From Desulfocapsa sp. (GTDB lineage Bacteria; Desulfobacterota; Desulfobulbia; Desulfobulbales; Desulfocapsaceae): DNA of 6,492 nt. A model generated the notes under the pieces. It was not told the DNA's origin and ran no database searches. It saw nothing but the letters and a program-made list of their open reading frames with translations. Shown here piece after piece: positions 1-6,492 of the stretch (its first letter is position 1; each line of letters begins with the position of its first letter). The DNA is taken from positions 1-6,492 of the forward strand of contig DAOVZA010000127.1 of assembly GCA_030635405.1 (NCBI GenBank), in the 5' to 3' direction. Position numbers and translations under genes: made by a program.

Positions 1-2070
1 CAATGAATCAAATAACACATCATTGATAAAAACATTTGCAGCATTCGTAACTATATTGGCATATTTTTCATTATATTTCTGCTGGTAATTGTCCGAAAAC
101 CACAGAATCATGGGCACAGCAAAAACACCATATGTTGGTGATTTACCCATATGAGCAGTCCCTCGGACAACTTCATCACCATGGTCAGAGATATAGATAA
201 CAGCCGCAGTTTTTCCTGTGTCTTCAACCATATCAATAATTTCTTCTATAAAGAAATCTGTATATTTTATGCTTCCATCAAAGCAGTTTGATTGTGCCGA
301 AACCTTTGTTAATTCATATTTATCGGGGATCAGCCAGCGATCAAAATCCTTATCAGCAAACGTCCACTTTTCATCATCCGGTAGACGCTCACAATAGGCA
401 ATATGGCTCCCCTGGGTCTTTAAAAAAATTGCCTTATTTTTACCAGTATCCTTTGCCAGCATCTTTTCGACTTCTGCTAGTAGCTTACCATCTTCCGTGC
501 CATAAATTGAGGAAAGATGATCAGTATATTTAGCTTGCTCACTGATTACTCCCAGAAGATTATTTCGAAGAGAAGTGGAGCCATTGTGGATCCATGATGT
601 TTCAAAACCTACATGGTTCAGCACGTCCATTATCGTTGCAGAAGCTCGCGGTGCTCCTTTTTTCAAAGTTGCAGCAGTAAGAGCATACTGGAGAGTTCCC
701 AGAGTGCTTACGCCACACGAATAGGCCTGGTCATAGACAACAAGACCACTCTCTTCAAGTCGTTTTTCCAGTTCTGGATTTGTAAAGCGGGGATAGCCAT
801 AAAGTGAAAAATGATTTCTATTTGCTGACTCACCTATGATAACCACATAAACTTCATCAGTACCATCTTTGGATGCCGCAATTTTCTCAGCATTCTTTGC
901 CCGCTGTTGCGCCTTCTCTTCAAGCAAGGCTAAATCATCATTATATTCATTAATCGCAGCAAAACTCTTACTTATTAATCGAGATTTACTATCAACAAAA
1001 ACCAGAACAAGTGCGAAAAACAGTATGCCGAGCCAATGGACAAATTTATATTGAATACTTTTTCTTCCTGAAAAATACAGTAGCAGCAGAAATAGGAAGA
1101 CTAATGAACCAAGCTTAACCAGTAAACTTACCGGTGCAAACACTTTAACAAACTCTATGGACTCAGCAAGATCTGTCTGCATGATTGCAAACCAGTCATA
1201 TTTATTCATCTGTACCTGAAACATTTCATCAAAGCCCAGTACTATCATGGGCAACAAACAGGCAAGCAATACGATTCCAAGAGAAAGTGTACCAACAACG
1301 GCCCCCCTCACCAGCCTGTTTTTCCGCAAAGAGACTATTAGAGATATCAGTAGACCAACCAGAATTGCCGTCGAGCTGAAGATAAAGAGCTGTTCCCAGG
1401 ATAAAACAGAGCTATAAATCAGCTCAGCTTTCTGAAAAACATAAAATATTCCAAAGGATAGCAGGGGTAAAAAGAGTCTGCCACAGGACAGCATTAACAC
1501 TATGTAGAGCAACCATATTCCATTGATTAAAAGATAGTGCTGCCATCCGCCTTTCTCAATTTCATTCATCTTGACCAGAAGTGCCCCACAGGCACCCTGA
1601 GAGGCATCTGCACGCACAGATACCTGGTCGTTGGATGTTAGTTCTATCGTTACTTCACTGTGCTGACCGCCTGCATTTGAGAGAAGATATTCACTTTCAT
1701 TATTTACAATAATATGCAACTTTGAATCATTTGGAATGGTGTCTGTTTGACAACTTTGTGTGAGATGAAAATCAGAAGCAAAACGTATCTGCCTGGAACC
1801 GGTGAAATTAAATTTCAGCTGGCTTACAAAGCTTTCCGGCTGGGAAAAGCCATACAGAACTTTACCTTTGCCATAATCCAGTCGATATTTTTTTGTATCA
1901 TCAACATTTTCGCCAACGCTGGAAAAAACATATGCGTCATTTGTGAAAACTATGGGTCGATCTTGTTGGATATACTCAAGATCTATTCGCTGCTCGTATA
2001 TGAATACAAACAGGACTATTCCCCAGGTGATCAACAGGGCGTTCCTCATAAGCTTTGAACTTATAAGCAT
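1..2070 (-). CDS. Membrane phosphoethanolamine transferase-like protein (EptA/CptA family, sulfatase fold), 3' end outside window
   Basis: An uninterrupted frame of 690 codons runs from ATG at 2070 to the window edge. The family transfers phosphoethanolamine from phosphatidylethanolamine to lipid A, core sugars or other envelope targets, acting on the periplasmic side. Numbered from 2070, the catalytic domain starts near residue 407. It shows VVIIGESANRNH (metal-ligand Glu414), SCGVST (Thr456, at the place of the phosphorylated Thr in EptA/MCR), GSH (His556), SDHG (Asp629-His630) and His640. Seven hydrophobic segments are visible, at about 10-26, 179-196, 198-212, 228-248, 257-280, 311-333 and 343-361. 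Lys/Arg-rich loops near 248-257 and 334-342 fit a cytoplasmic side. QTDLAE (Thr299, Glu303) resembles the substrate-contacting periplasmic loop of EptA. Residues 27-175 form an extra polar domain not found in typical proteins of about 550 residues. ATG at 2049 is an alternative start; neither start has a good ribosome site. The family is clear, but the acceptor is unknown and a phosphoglycerol transferase of the same fold is possible. Confidence 0.85.
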   Translation of the reverse strand, partial: MLISSKLMRNALLITWGIVLFVFIYEQRIDLEYIQQDRPIVFTNDAYVFSSVGENVDDTKKYRLDYGKGKVLYGFSQPESFVSQLKFNFTGSRQIRFASDFHLTQSCQTDTIPNDSKLHIIVNNESEYLLSNAGGQHSEVTIELTSNDQVSVRADASQGACGALLVKMNEIEKGGWQHYLLINGIWLLYIVLMLSCGRLFLPLLSFGIFYVFQKAELIYSSVLSWEQLFIFSSTAILVGLLISLIVSLRKNRLVRGAVVGTLSLGIVLLACLLPMIVLGFDEMFQVQMNKYDWFAIMQTDLAESIEFVKVFAPVSLLVKLGSLVFLFLLLLYFSGRKSIQYKFVHWLGILFFALVLVFVDSKSRLISKSFAAINEYNDDLALLEEKAQQRAKNAEKIAASKDGTDEVYVVIIGESANRNHFSLYGYPRFTNPELEKRLEESGLVVYDQAYSCGVSTLGTLQYALTAATLKKGAPRASATIMDVLNHVGFETSWIHNGSTSLRNNLLGVISEQAKYTDHLSSIYGTEDGKLLAEVEKMLAKDTGKNKAIFLKTQGSHIAYCERLPDDEKWTFADKDFDRWLIPDKYELTKVSAQSNCFDGSIKYTDFFIEEIIDMVEDTGKTAAVIYISDHGDEVVRGTAHMGKSPTYGVFAVPMILWFSDNYQQKYNEKYANIVTNAANVFINDVLFDSL

Positions 2071-2096
2071 GTTAAAGCCATTTTACTGCCAAACAT
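2061..2096 (-). CDS. Possible 11-codon leader mini-ORF before the transferase gene
   Basis: ATG at 2096 follows AAGGAAGG by 6 nt, the best ribosome-binding arrangement in this intergenic region. The frame encodes MFGSKMALTCL and stops with TAA at 2063-2061. It is out of frame with the transferase. It overlaps the transferase's ATG at 2070 and ends 11 nt before its ATG at 2049. This could be a leader peptide coupling translation to the main gene. Alternatively it could mark a single-base frameshift that separated the true start from the gene. The peptide itself has no recognisable motif, and the call rests on the ribosome site and geometry only. Confidence 0.25.
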   Translation of the reverse strand: MFGSKMALTCL

Positions 2097-2102
2097 AGTA
2101 GT

Positions 2103-2110
2103 CCTTCCTT
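2103..2110 (-). promoter_or_regulatory. Strong Shine-Dalgarno-like site AAGGAAGG upstream of the transferase
   Basis: The minus strand reads AAGGAAGG, then 6 nt, then ATG at 2096. It sits too far from the in-frame transferase starts (ATG at 2070 and 2049) to serve them directly, so it either primes the mini-ORF or indicates that the annotated 5' end is disturbed by an indel. Confidence 0.45.
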
Positions 2111-2172
2111 ATTCTCCACATAACATTCCCTTTCAACATTCATATTTGTTCCTATTTATGATCATTGTGTTG

Positions 2173-2210
2173 TTTCTTGAGAACAACCAGAGTTGGCTTT
2201 TCCTGAGAAC
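2173..2210. repeat. Imperfect 12-bp direct repeat in the ugpC-transferase gap
   Basis: TTTCTTGAGAAC (2173-2184) and TTTCCTGAGAAC (2199-2210) differ at one base and start 26 bp apart, about 2.5 helical turns. This could be a paired regulator site or chance in AT-rich DNA. I recognise no known operator. Confidence 0.25.
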
Positions 2211-2350
2211 TTCTGAATTTATTGAGCCTTCAACGGAGCCAAACATACCAGAACGTGAAAGACTTTTCACATTAATATAACCTTTTCCACAATCACCTTG
2301 AAGTTGAATACTCCAGGCATAAGTAATTATGGATAAGCACACCACACAAC

Positions 2351-3427
2351 TTAAATGCGCTTGCCGGTTACTTTATCAAAGAGATGAATACACTCAGGCG
2401 TAACCGTCAAAAAAAGTGGTTTTTCAGAATCAACACGATGAATATGTGGTAAACGAGCAGTAATAAGTTCGTCGTTATTTGTTAAACGGCCATACACAAT
2501 TGTATCCGCACCATGAAACTCTGCGTGATCAACCATTAAAGCAAATTTAGATTGCTCCTGTTCTGTGAGAGCAAAATGTTCCGGTCGGATCCCAACCGTT
2601 ACTTCCCTGCCCTCATACCCATCAACGGTTTCAGAGTTTAGAGCTAAACGTAGATTTCCAGGCAACTCCACCAGCTTCCCATCTTCACTAATTCGACCAT
2701 CTATAAAATTCATGGAAGGTGAACCGATAAAACCCGCCACAAACTTTGTTGCCGGTCGTTCATAGAGATCAAGCGGAGAACCGATCTGTTCGGCATAGCC
2801 CTCATTGATAACCACCAGTCGATCACCCAGCGTCATGGCCTCCACCTGGTCATGGGTTACATAGATACTGGTGACTTTCAAACGCCGATGGAGCTTACGT
2901 AGTTCAAGACGCATCTGCACACGCAGTTTAGCATCCAGATTACTTAAGGGCTCATCAAACAAAAAGACTTCAGGCTCTCTTACAATACAGCGTCCCATTG
3001 CGACACGTTGCCGTTGTCCACCCGAAAGCTGGCGGGGTTTTCGATCGAGCAGTTCTTCCAGCTGCAGTAGTTTTGCAGCCTGATCAACACGGGTTTTAAT
3101 CTCCTGCTTACTGAATTTACGAAGTTTTAAACCATAGGCCATATTCTTGAACACACTCATATGAGGATAGAGCGCATAATTCTGAAAAACCATTGCGATA
3201 TCACGATCCTTTGGCTCAAGATCATTAACGACCCGATCACCAATGGTAATGGTTCCGCCACTAACCTCTTCAAGTCCTGCAATCATCCGCAGCAAGGTGG
3301 ATTTTCCGCATCCGGAAGGACCAACAATAACGATAAACTCTCCATCCTCAATGGCAGTATTGATACCGTGAATAACTTCAGTATCACCATACGCCTTGGT
3401 CACATTTTCAATAAGTACCCGAGCCAA
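2351..3427 (-). CDS. ugpC: UgpC: ATPase subunit of the sn-glycerol-3-phosphate ABC importer
   Basis: This is the cytoplasmic ATP-hydrolysing subunit that drives UgpAE; family members act as a homodimer. The 358 residues are close to the E. coli length (about 356). Motifs in order are Walker [10 protein letters not shown] (36-44), Q-loop Gln82, signature LSGGQ (134-138), Walker B VFLFDE with Asp158-Glu159, D-loop SNLD (162-165) and switch His192. The C-terminal part (about 235-358) is the regulatory OB/TOBE domain of the MalK/UgpC group, with GIRPEH at 279-284. The ending [10 protein letters not shown] closely matches UgpC rather than MalK, and the ugpBAE context settles the name. The start codon is TTG, one base after the ugpE stop, with GGAG 7 nt upstream. 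No other in-frame start lies near enough to keep the conserved N-terminus. In E. coli the C-terminal domain mediates inhibition by internal phosphate; whether that holds here is inference. Confidence 0.96.
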   Translation of the reverse strand: MARVLIENVTKAYGDTEVIHGINTAIEDGEFIVIVGPSGCGKSTLLRMIAGLEEVSGGTITIGDRVVNDLEPKDRDIAMVFQNYALYPHMSVFKNMAYGLKLRKFSKQEIKTRVDQAAKLLQLEELLDRKPRQLSGGQRQRVAMGRCIVREPEVFLFDEPLSNLDAKLRVQMRLELRKLHRRLKVTSIYVTHDQVEAMTLGDRLVVINEGYAEQIGSPLDLYERPATKFVAGFIGSPSMNFIDGRISEDGKLVELPGNLRLALNSETVDGYEGREVTVGIRPEHFALTEQEQSKFALMVDHAEFHGADTIVYGRLTNNDELITARLPHIHRVDSEKPLFLTVTPECIHLFDKVTGKRI

Positions 3428-3428
3428 T

Positions 3429-4277
3429 TTATTTCTCCGTCTCAGTTAATCCCTTGATAAAAAGCTTCTGCATTCCAACCACCACAAGCACTGGTGGAAT
3501 CATGGCAAGCAACGTTGTCATCATGATAAGATGCCACTCAGGTGACTCTTCTGCCGCTTCAAGCATCTGCTTTATGCCCATAACAACGGTGTACATACTT
3601 GTATCTGTGGTTATCAAAAGCGGCCAGAGATACTGATTCCAGCCATAGATAAAAAGAATGACAAAAAGTGCTGCGATATTGGTTCGCGAAACAGGCAGCA
3701 AGATATCCCAAAAAAAACGCATGGGGCCTGCACCATCAATACGCGCAGCTTCGAGCAACTCATCAGGAACGGTTAAAAAAGCCTGTCTGAACATAAACGT
3801 TGCAGTGGCCGATGCAATAAGGGGAACTGTGAGTCCCCAGTAATTATTAAGCATCCCAAGGTTTGCCACGACTTCAAAGGTTGGCAGGATACGCACTTCA
3901 ACCGGCAGCATAAGAGTGATAAAAATCATCCAGAAGAACAGCATACGAAATGGAAACCTGAAATAAACAATGGCAAAGGCTGAAAGAAGAGAGATTGTGA
4001 TTTTTCCAACAGCAATCATCATGGCCATAACAAGGCTGTTAAACATCATCAGCCCCACTGATTGTTCTCTGGCATTCCCCACGCCTTGCGTAAAAACAGA
4101 CTTCAGATTGACAAAGAATTGATCCCCGGGTAACAGGGGCAATGGTGCCTGAGTCATACGAATGGCATCATGACTTGCTCCTACAAATGTTATCCAGATA
4201 GGAAAGGCAACTACCATAACGCCAAGCAATAAAACTGCATGACTAAAATAGGTGATTACAGGACGTTTTTCAATCAT
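3429..4277 (-). CDS. ugpE: UgpE: inner-membrane permease subunit of the glycerol-3-phosphate ABC importer
   Basis: This is one of the two channel-forming permeases that pair with UgpA and dock on UgpC. The 282 residues match the E. coli length (281), and the N-terminus MIEKRP closely resembles MIENRP there. Hydrophobic helices lie at about 12-33, 75-105, 112-128, 148-168, 200-222 and 252-270. The cytoplasmic EAA loop that contacts the ATPase is [13 protein letters not shown] (173-185). The stretches [18 protein letters not shown] and [17 protein letters not shown] are near-identical to known UgpE and separate it from the related MalG and other sugar permeases. ATG at 4277 lies 33 nt after the ugpA stop with only a weak ribosome site, so coupling to ugpA is likely. 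The stop is 1 nt before ugpC. Confidence 0.95.
   Translation of the reverse strand: MIEKRPVITYFSHAVLLLGVMVVAFPIWITFVGASHDAIRMTQAPLPLLPGDQFFVNLKSVFTQGVGNAREQSVGLMMFNSLVMAMMIAVGKITISLLSAFAIVYFRFPFRMLFFWMIFITLMLPVEVRILPTFEVVANLGMLNNYWGLTVPLIASATATFMFRQAFLTVPDELLEAARIDGAGPMRFFWDILLPVSRTNIAALFVILFIYGWNQYLWPLLITTDTSMYTVVMGIKQMLEAAEESPEWHLIMMTTLLAMIPPVLVVVGMQKLFIKGLTETEK
3435..3438 (-). promoter_or_regulatory. Ribosome-binding site of ugpC, supporting a TTG start
   Basis: GGAG lies inside the last codons of ugpE, 7 nt before TTG at 3427. The ugpE stop TAA (3431-3429) and the TTG are separated by a single A. This favours translational coupling, and it decides the rare start codon because no ATG or GTG is available nearby. 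Confidence 0.7.
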
Positions 4278-4310
4278 AGGCTTCTAATATCGGAAATGAT
4301 ACACATGGCA

Positions 4311-5192
4311 CTAATACTCCACTTTCCGTTCAATATATTTAAACTGTATAATTGTCAAGGTAACGACAAGGGCCATCAGGATAACAGACTGCGCTGCCGA
4401 GCCTCCCAGATCAAGACCAATAAAACCATCATTAAATACTTTATAAACAAGAATCTCAGTTGACTTTGCAGGCCCGCCTTTCGTCACCGCATGGACTATT
4501 CCAAAGGTTTCAAAAAATGCATACACGATATTCATGACCATCAGAAAAAAGGTAGTTGGTGAGATAAGTGGGAAGATGATAGTCCAAAATCTTTTCGCAG
4601 GTCCTGCACCATCAATGGCAGCAGCTTCAATTAATGATTTTGGGATAGCCTGCATTCCAGCAAGAAAGAAGAGGAAATTATAGCTAATCTGTTTCCATGT
4701 TGCGGCTAGCACTATAAGAGTCATGGCCTGACCTCCATGGAGACGATGGTTCCAGTCATAGCCGACAAAATGTAACAGGTAGGAAACAATCCCCAGGGTA
4801 GGATCAAAGATAAACATCCAGATCGTCCCGGCCACGACAGGTGCCACGGCATAGGGCCAGATAAGCAGGGTTCGATAGACTGTTGTGCCACGTACGACAT
4901 GATCAGCCATTGCCGCAAGTACAAGAGCAATAGTCAAAGATGAAAAAGCGACCACTGCTGAAAAGAAAAGTGTTCTTAAAAACGTACTGAAATAAATACC
5001 ATCGGTGAAAAGTTCTACATAATTTTCAAACCAGATGAATTCACTCTTTAACCCAAAGGGATCTTCCAGCAACAATGACTGGTACACCGCCTGACTAGCT
5101 GGCCAGATAAAGAAAACCACGGTTATTATTATCTGGGGAGCAACAAGCAGGTAAGGAAGAGCAGAGGGCTTAAAGTGAGTGCGCTTCAGCAT
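4311..5192 (-). CDS. ugpA: UgpA: inner-membrane permease subunit of the glycerol-3-phosphate ABC importer
   Basis: This is the partner of UgpE in the membrane channel. It has 293 residues against about 295 in E. coli. The opening [21 protein letters not shown] (12-32) is almost the same as in E. coli UgpA. Further hydrophobic helices lie at about 72-97, 108-130, 156-180, 205-228 and 264-284. The EAA loop is [13 protein letters not shown] (186-198). [11 protein letters not shown] (166-176) and [12 protein letters not shown] (259-270) are further UgpA-type stretches. The start is well bounded: an in-frame TAA lies two codons before ATG at 5192, and the N-terminus aligns with the family. No Shine-Dalgarno sequence precedes it. 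A strong hairpin ends 13 nt upstream instead, so initiation may depend on that structure or on ribosomes arriving from ugpB. Confidence 0.95.
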   Translation of the reverse strand: MLKRTHFKPSALPYLLVAPQIIITVVFFIWPASQAVYQSLLLEDPFGLKSEFIWFENYVELFTDGIYFSTFLRTLFFSAVVAFSSLTIALVLAAMADHVVRGTTVYRTLLIWPYAVAPVVAGTIWMFIFDPTLGIVSYLLHFVGYDWNHRLHGGQAMTLIVLAATWKQISYNFLFFLAGMQAIPKSLIEAAAIDGAGPAKRFWTIIFPLISPTTFFLMVMNIVYAFFETFGIVHAVTKGGPAKSTEILVYKVFNDGFIGLDLGGSAAQSVILMALVVTLTIIQFKYIERKVEY

Positions 5193-5205
5193 ATTGTTTT
5201 AAAGG

Positions 5206-5235
5206 GCAGCGGACAGCCAAAGGACTGTCCGCTGC
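5206..5235 (-). promoter_or_regulatory. Intercistronic hairpin between ugpB and ugpA
   Basis: GCAGCGGACAG (read on the minus strand from 5235) pairs perfectly with CTGTCCGCTGC ending at 5206: 11 bp around an 8-nt loop. It is followed by CCTTTAAAAC, not a T-run, so it does not look like a full intrinsic terminator. By analogy with stems between a binding-protein gene and its permease genes (as in mal operons), it may stabilise the ugpB message or lower ugpA expression. A second, mutually exclusive pairing exists between CCAAAG (5240-5235) and CTTTGG in the loop (5222-5217). Confidence 0.75.
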
Positions 5236-5258
5236 TTTGGAGGTATTTACACTGTTAA

Positions 5259-6492
5259 CTACTTATTTGCTTTTTCAAATTTTCTAAGCAACTTATTGCC
5301 ACGTTTTACTGCCTCATCCATACCGTCCGAGGCCGATTTAGTACCATTCCAGATAGCTTCCATCTCTTCATTTATAACATCACGTACCTGAACAAAGTTA
5401 CCAAAACGAACACCCTTGGAATTAGGAGTCGGGGTATTCAAGCTAAGTTGTTTGATGGCAGTGTCTGTACCGGGATTACTGTCGTAAAAACCCTGTTTTT
5501 TACTGAGCTCATAGGCCGCAGTAGTAATTGGAACATAGCCTGTTTCCTGATGCCACCAAGCCTGCACTTCAGCAGATGCAAGATAGTTCATAAAACCTGC
5601 AACACCTTTGTAGTCAGCCTTATCATGTCCTTTCAATACCCAGAGGGTTGCACCACCGATAATGGAGTTCTGTGGTTGATCAATCAGGTCAGGATAGAAA
5701 GGTAGCATGGTCTGGCCAAATTCAAATTTTGCCTGTTTTTTAATACCACCGTAATAAGCTGAAGAGTTCATCCACATAGCAACTTCCTGGTTAACAAACA
5801 TCGGCAAACTGTCACCACGTCGTCCACCATAGAGAAAGAGGTGTTCTTCTTGACTGTCGGCAACTTCAGCCATAACTCGTTTTACAGCTTTATTATTAAA
5901 GGTAAATTCGGTATCCAGACCTGCAAAACCATTTTCTTTGCTACCAACTTCGATATTATGCCAAGAGCTGAAGTTTTCAAGCATTACCCAAGATTGCCAT
6001 CCAAAGGAAAAACCGGCTTTATATCCAGCAGCTACAAGTTTTTTTGAGGCCTCGAAAACTTCCGGCCATGTTTTTGGAACTTCTTCAATCCCAGCTTTTG
6101 CAAAAGCATCCTTATTGTACCACATTACCGGCGTGGAACTATTGAACGGCATGGACAAAAGATCGCCATCAGGGGTTTGGTAATAACTGATTACAGCTGG
6201 CAGAAAGCTTGCTTTGTCCAGTTTAAAGCCAGCATCGGTCATCATCTCTTCAACAGGGTAAACAGCTCCCTCAGCAGCCATCATAGTTGCAGTACCAACC
6301 TCGAACACCTGTACAATATGAGGATGTTTCTTTGCACGAAATGAAGCAATCGCAGCCGTCATAGTTTCTGTATAGTTGCCTTTATACACGGGAACAACCT
6401 TATAATCTGTCTGTGATGAATTATAATCATTGGCAATTTTATTAACACGCTCGCCATTTACACCACCCATTGCATGCCACCATTGAATATCC
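5259..6492 (-). CDS. ugpB: UgpB: periplasmic sn-glycerol-3-phosphate/glycerophosphodiester-binding protein, 5' end outside window
   Basis: This is the periplasmic receptor that delivers substrate to UgpAE. 410 residues are visible and the frame is open to the right edge. The ATG at 6470 is internal, since the codons before it read DIQWWHA and align with IPFWHSM of E. coli UgpB. About 26 residues, mainly the signal peptide, are therefore missing. Family stretches include YKVVPVYKGNY, VQVFEVGTATMMAA, PFNSSTPVMWYNKDAF, GWQSW (codons near 6001-5985, both Trp of the ligand pocket region kept), SIIGGATLWVL, TGYVPITTAAYE and GVRFGNFVQVR (Arg-containing segment near 5410-5382). The C-terminus KRGNKLLRKFEKANK matches the family end, so the 3' end is intact; the stop is TAG. 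A general solute-binding protein (family 1, extracellular) fold is expected. The promoter, which in E. coli carries Pho boxes, would lie outside the window. Confidence 0.95.
   Translation of the reverse strand, partial: DIQWWHAMGGVNGERVNKIANDYNSSQTDYKVVPVYKGNYTETMTAAIASFRAKKHPHIVQVFEVGTATMMAAEGAVYPVEEMMTDAGFKLDKASFLPAVISYYQTPDGDLLSMPFNSSTPVMWYNKDAFAKAGIEEVPKTWPEVFEASKKLVAAGYKAGFSFGWQSWVMLENFSSWHNIEVGSKENGFAGLDTEFTFNNKAVKRVMAEVADSQEEHLFLYGGRRGDSLPMFVNQEVAMWMNSSAYYGGIKKQAKFEFGQTMLPFYPDLIDQPQNSIIGGATLWVLKGHDKADYKGVAGFMNYLASAEVQAWWHQETGYVPITTAAYELSKKQGFYDSNPGTDTAIKQLSLNTPTPNSKGVRFGNFVQVRDVINEEMEAIWNGTKSASDGMDEAVKRGNKLLRKFEKANK

Larger units (their letters stand above)
2071..2350 (-). other. Intergenic region between ugpC and the transferase gene
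   Basis: No protein family is recognisable in these 280 nt. I find no GC-rich stem followed by a T-run on the minus strand, so nothing here clearly ends the ugp transcript. No confident promoter hexamers were found either. The region holds the AAGGAAGG site and mini-ORF, an imperfect 12-bp direct repeat (2173-2184 and 2199-2210) and a weak AT-rich inverted repeat (2169-2174 with 2182-2187). A 70-codon GTG-initiated frame (2133-2345) lacks a ribosome site and family resemblance and is treated as chance. Read-through from ugpC or an internal promoter are both possible. Confidence 0.5.

Noticed and set aside
288..1379. Several plus-strand frames of 61-81 codons across the left 1.4 kb
   Set aside because: All are antisense shadows of the transferase catalytic and membrane domains, whose metal-ligand motifs are on the minus strand.
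1747..2058. 103-codon plus-strand frame
   Set aside because: It lies antisense to the N-terminal part of the transferase, which has a continuous frame with recognisable membrane segments. The peptide has no family features.
2087..2158. Short minus-strand frames starting near 2155 (23 codons) and 2127 (12 codons)
   Set aside because: Some purine-rich sequence precedes them, but the peptides are featureless and several overlapping tiny frames are expected here. Only the frame at 2096 has a clearly strong ribosome site and useful geometry.
2133..2345. 70-codon GTG-initiated frame on the minus strand between ugpC and the transferase
   Set aside because: There is no ribosome site, no family resemblance and no clear signal peptide or domain; the length is within chance for AT-rich intergenic DNA.
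2351..3427. Reading the ATPase as MalK or a general sugar-importer ATPase
   Set aside because: The motifs alone would allow it, but the C-terminal sequence and the adjacent ugpB, ugpA and ugpE make UgpC the better call.
4721..4930. 69-codon minus-strand frame inside ugpA
   Set aside because: It is out of frame with ugpA, which is intact and strongly conserved over the same bases.
5206..5235. The ugpB-ugpA hairpin as an intrinsic terminator
   Set aside because: The stem is strong but only three T follow, after two C, and the operon continues directly into ugpA. A processing or attenuation role fits better.

Overview
All recognisable genes lie on the minus strand, so the window reads from right to left. 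It carries most of a ugpBAEC operon: a binding-protein-dependent ABC importer for sn-glycerol-3-phosphate and glycerophosphodiesters. This is followed by the 5' part of a large lipid-linked phosphotransferase gene of the phosphoethanolamine transferase (alkaline phosphatase/sulfatase-fold) type. The base composition looks moderately AT-rich. The two-membrane logic of the proteins (a periplasmic binding protein and a periplasm-facing lipid phosphotransferase) points to a Gram-negative, proteobacteria-like host. I cannot name the genus.

Layout in transcription order: ugpB (runs off the right edge; signal peptide and first mature residues missing), a 66-nt gap with a perfect 11-bp hairpin, ugpA, a 33-nt gap, ugpE, a 1-nt gap, ugpC (TTG start), then a 280-nt intergenic stretch with no convincing full gene. 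Last comes a 690-codon open frame that is still open at base 1. The left 2 kb is this truncated gene, not non-coding DNA: reading the minus strand from 2070 to 1 meets no stop codon.

How they work together: UgpB captures substrate in the periplasm, UgpA and UgpE form the inner-membrane channel, and UgpC (as a dimer) supplies ATP hydrolysis. In the E. coli order the gene after ugpC is ugpQ, a glycerophosphodiesterase. No ugpQ is seen here. The next co-directional gene instead encodes an enzyme of a family that moves phosphoethanolamine or phosphoglycerol head groups from phospholipids to envelope acceptors. A shared theme of phospholipid head-group turnover and salvage is plausible but inferred. 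Co-transcription is not proven.

The most unusual items are an extra N-terminal module in the transferase (a membrane segment, about 150 extracytoplasmic residues and a second membrane segment placed ahead of the usual five-helix core), a strongly primed 11-residue mini-ORF just upstream of it, and an intercistronic hairpin with a competing alternative pairing. I see no mobile element, RNA gene or CRISPR array, and no clearly undescribed multi-gene system.
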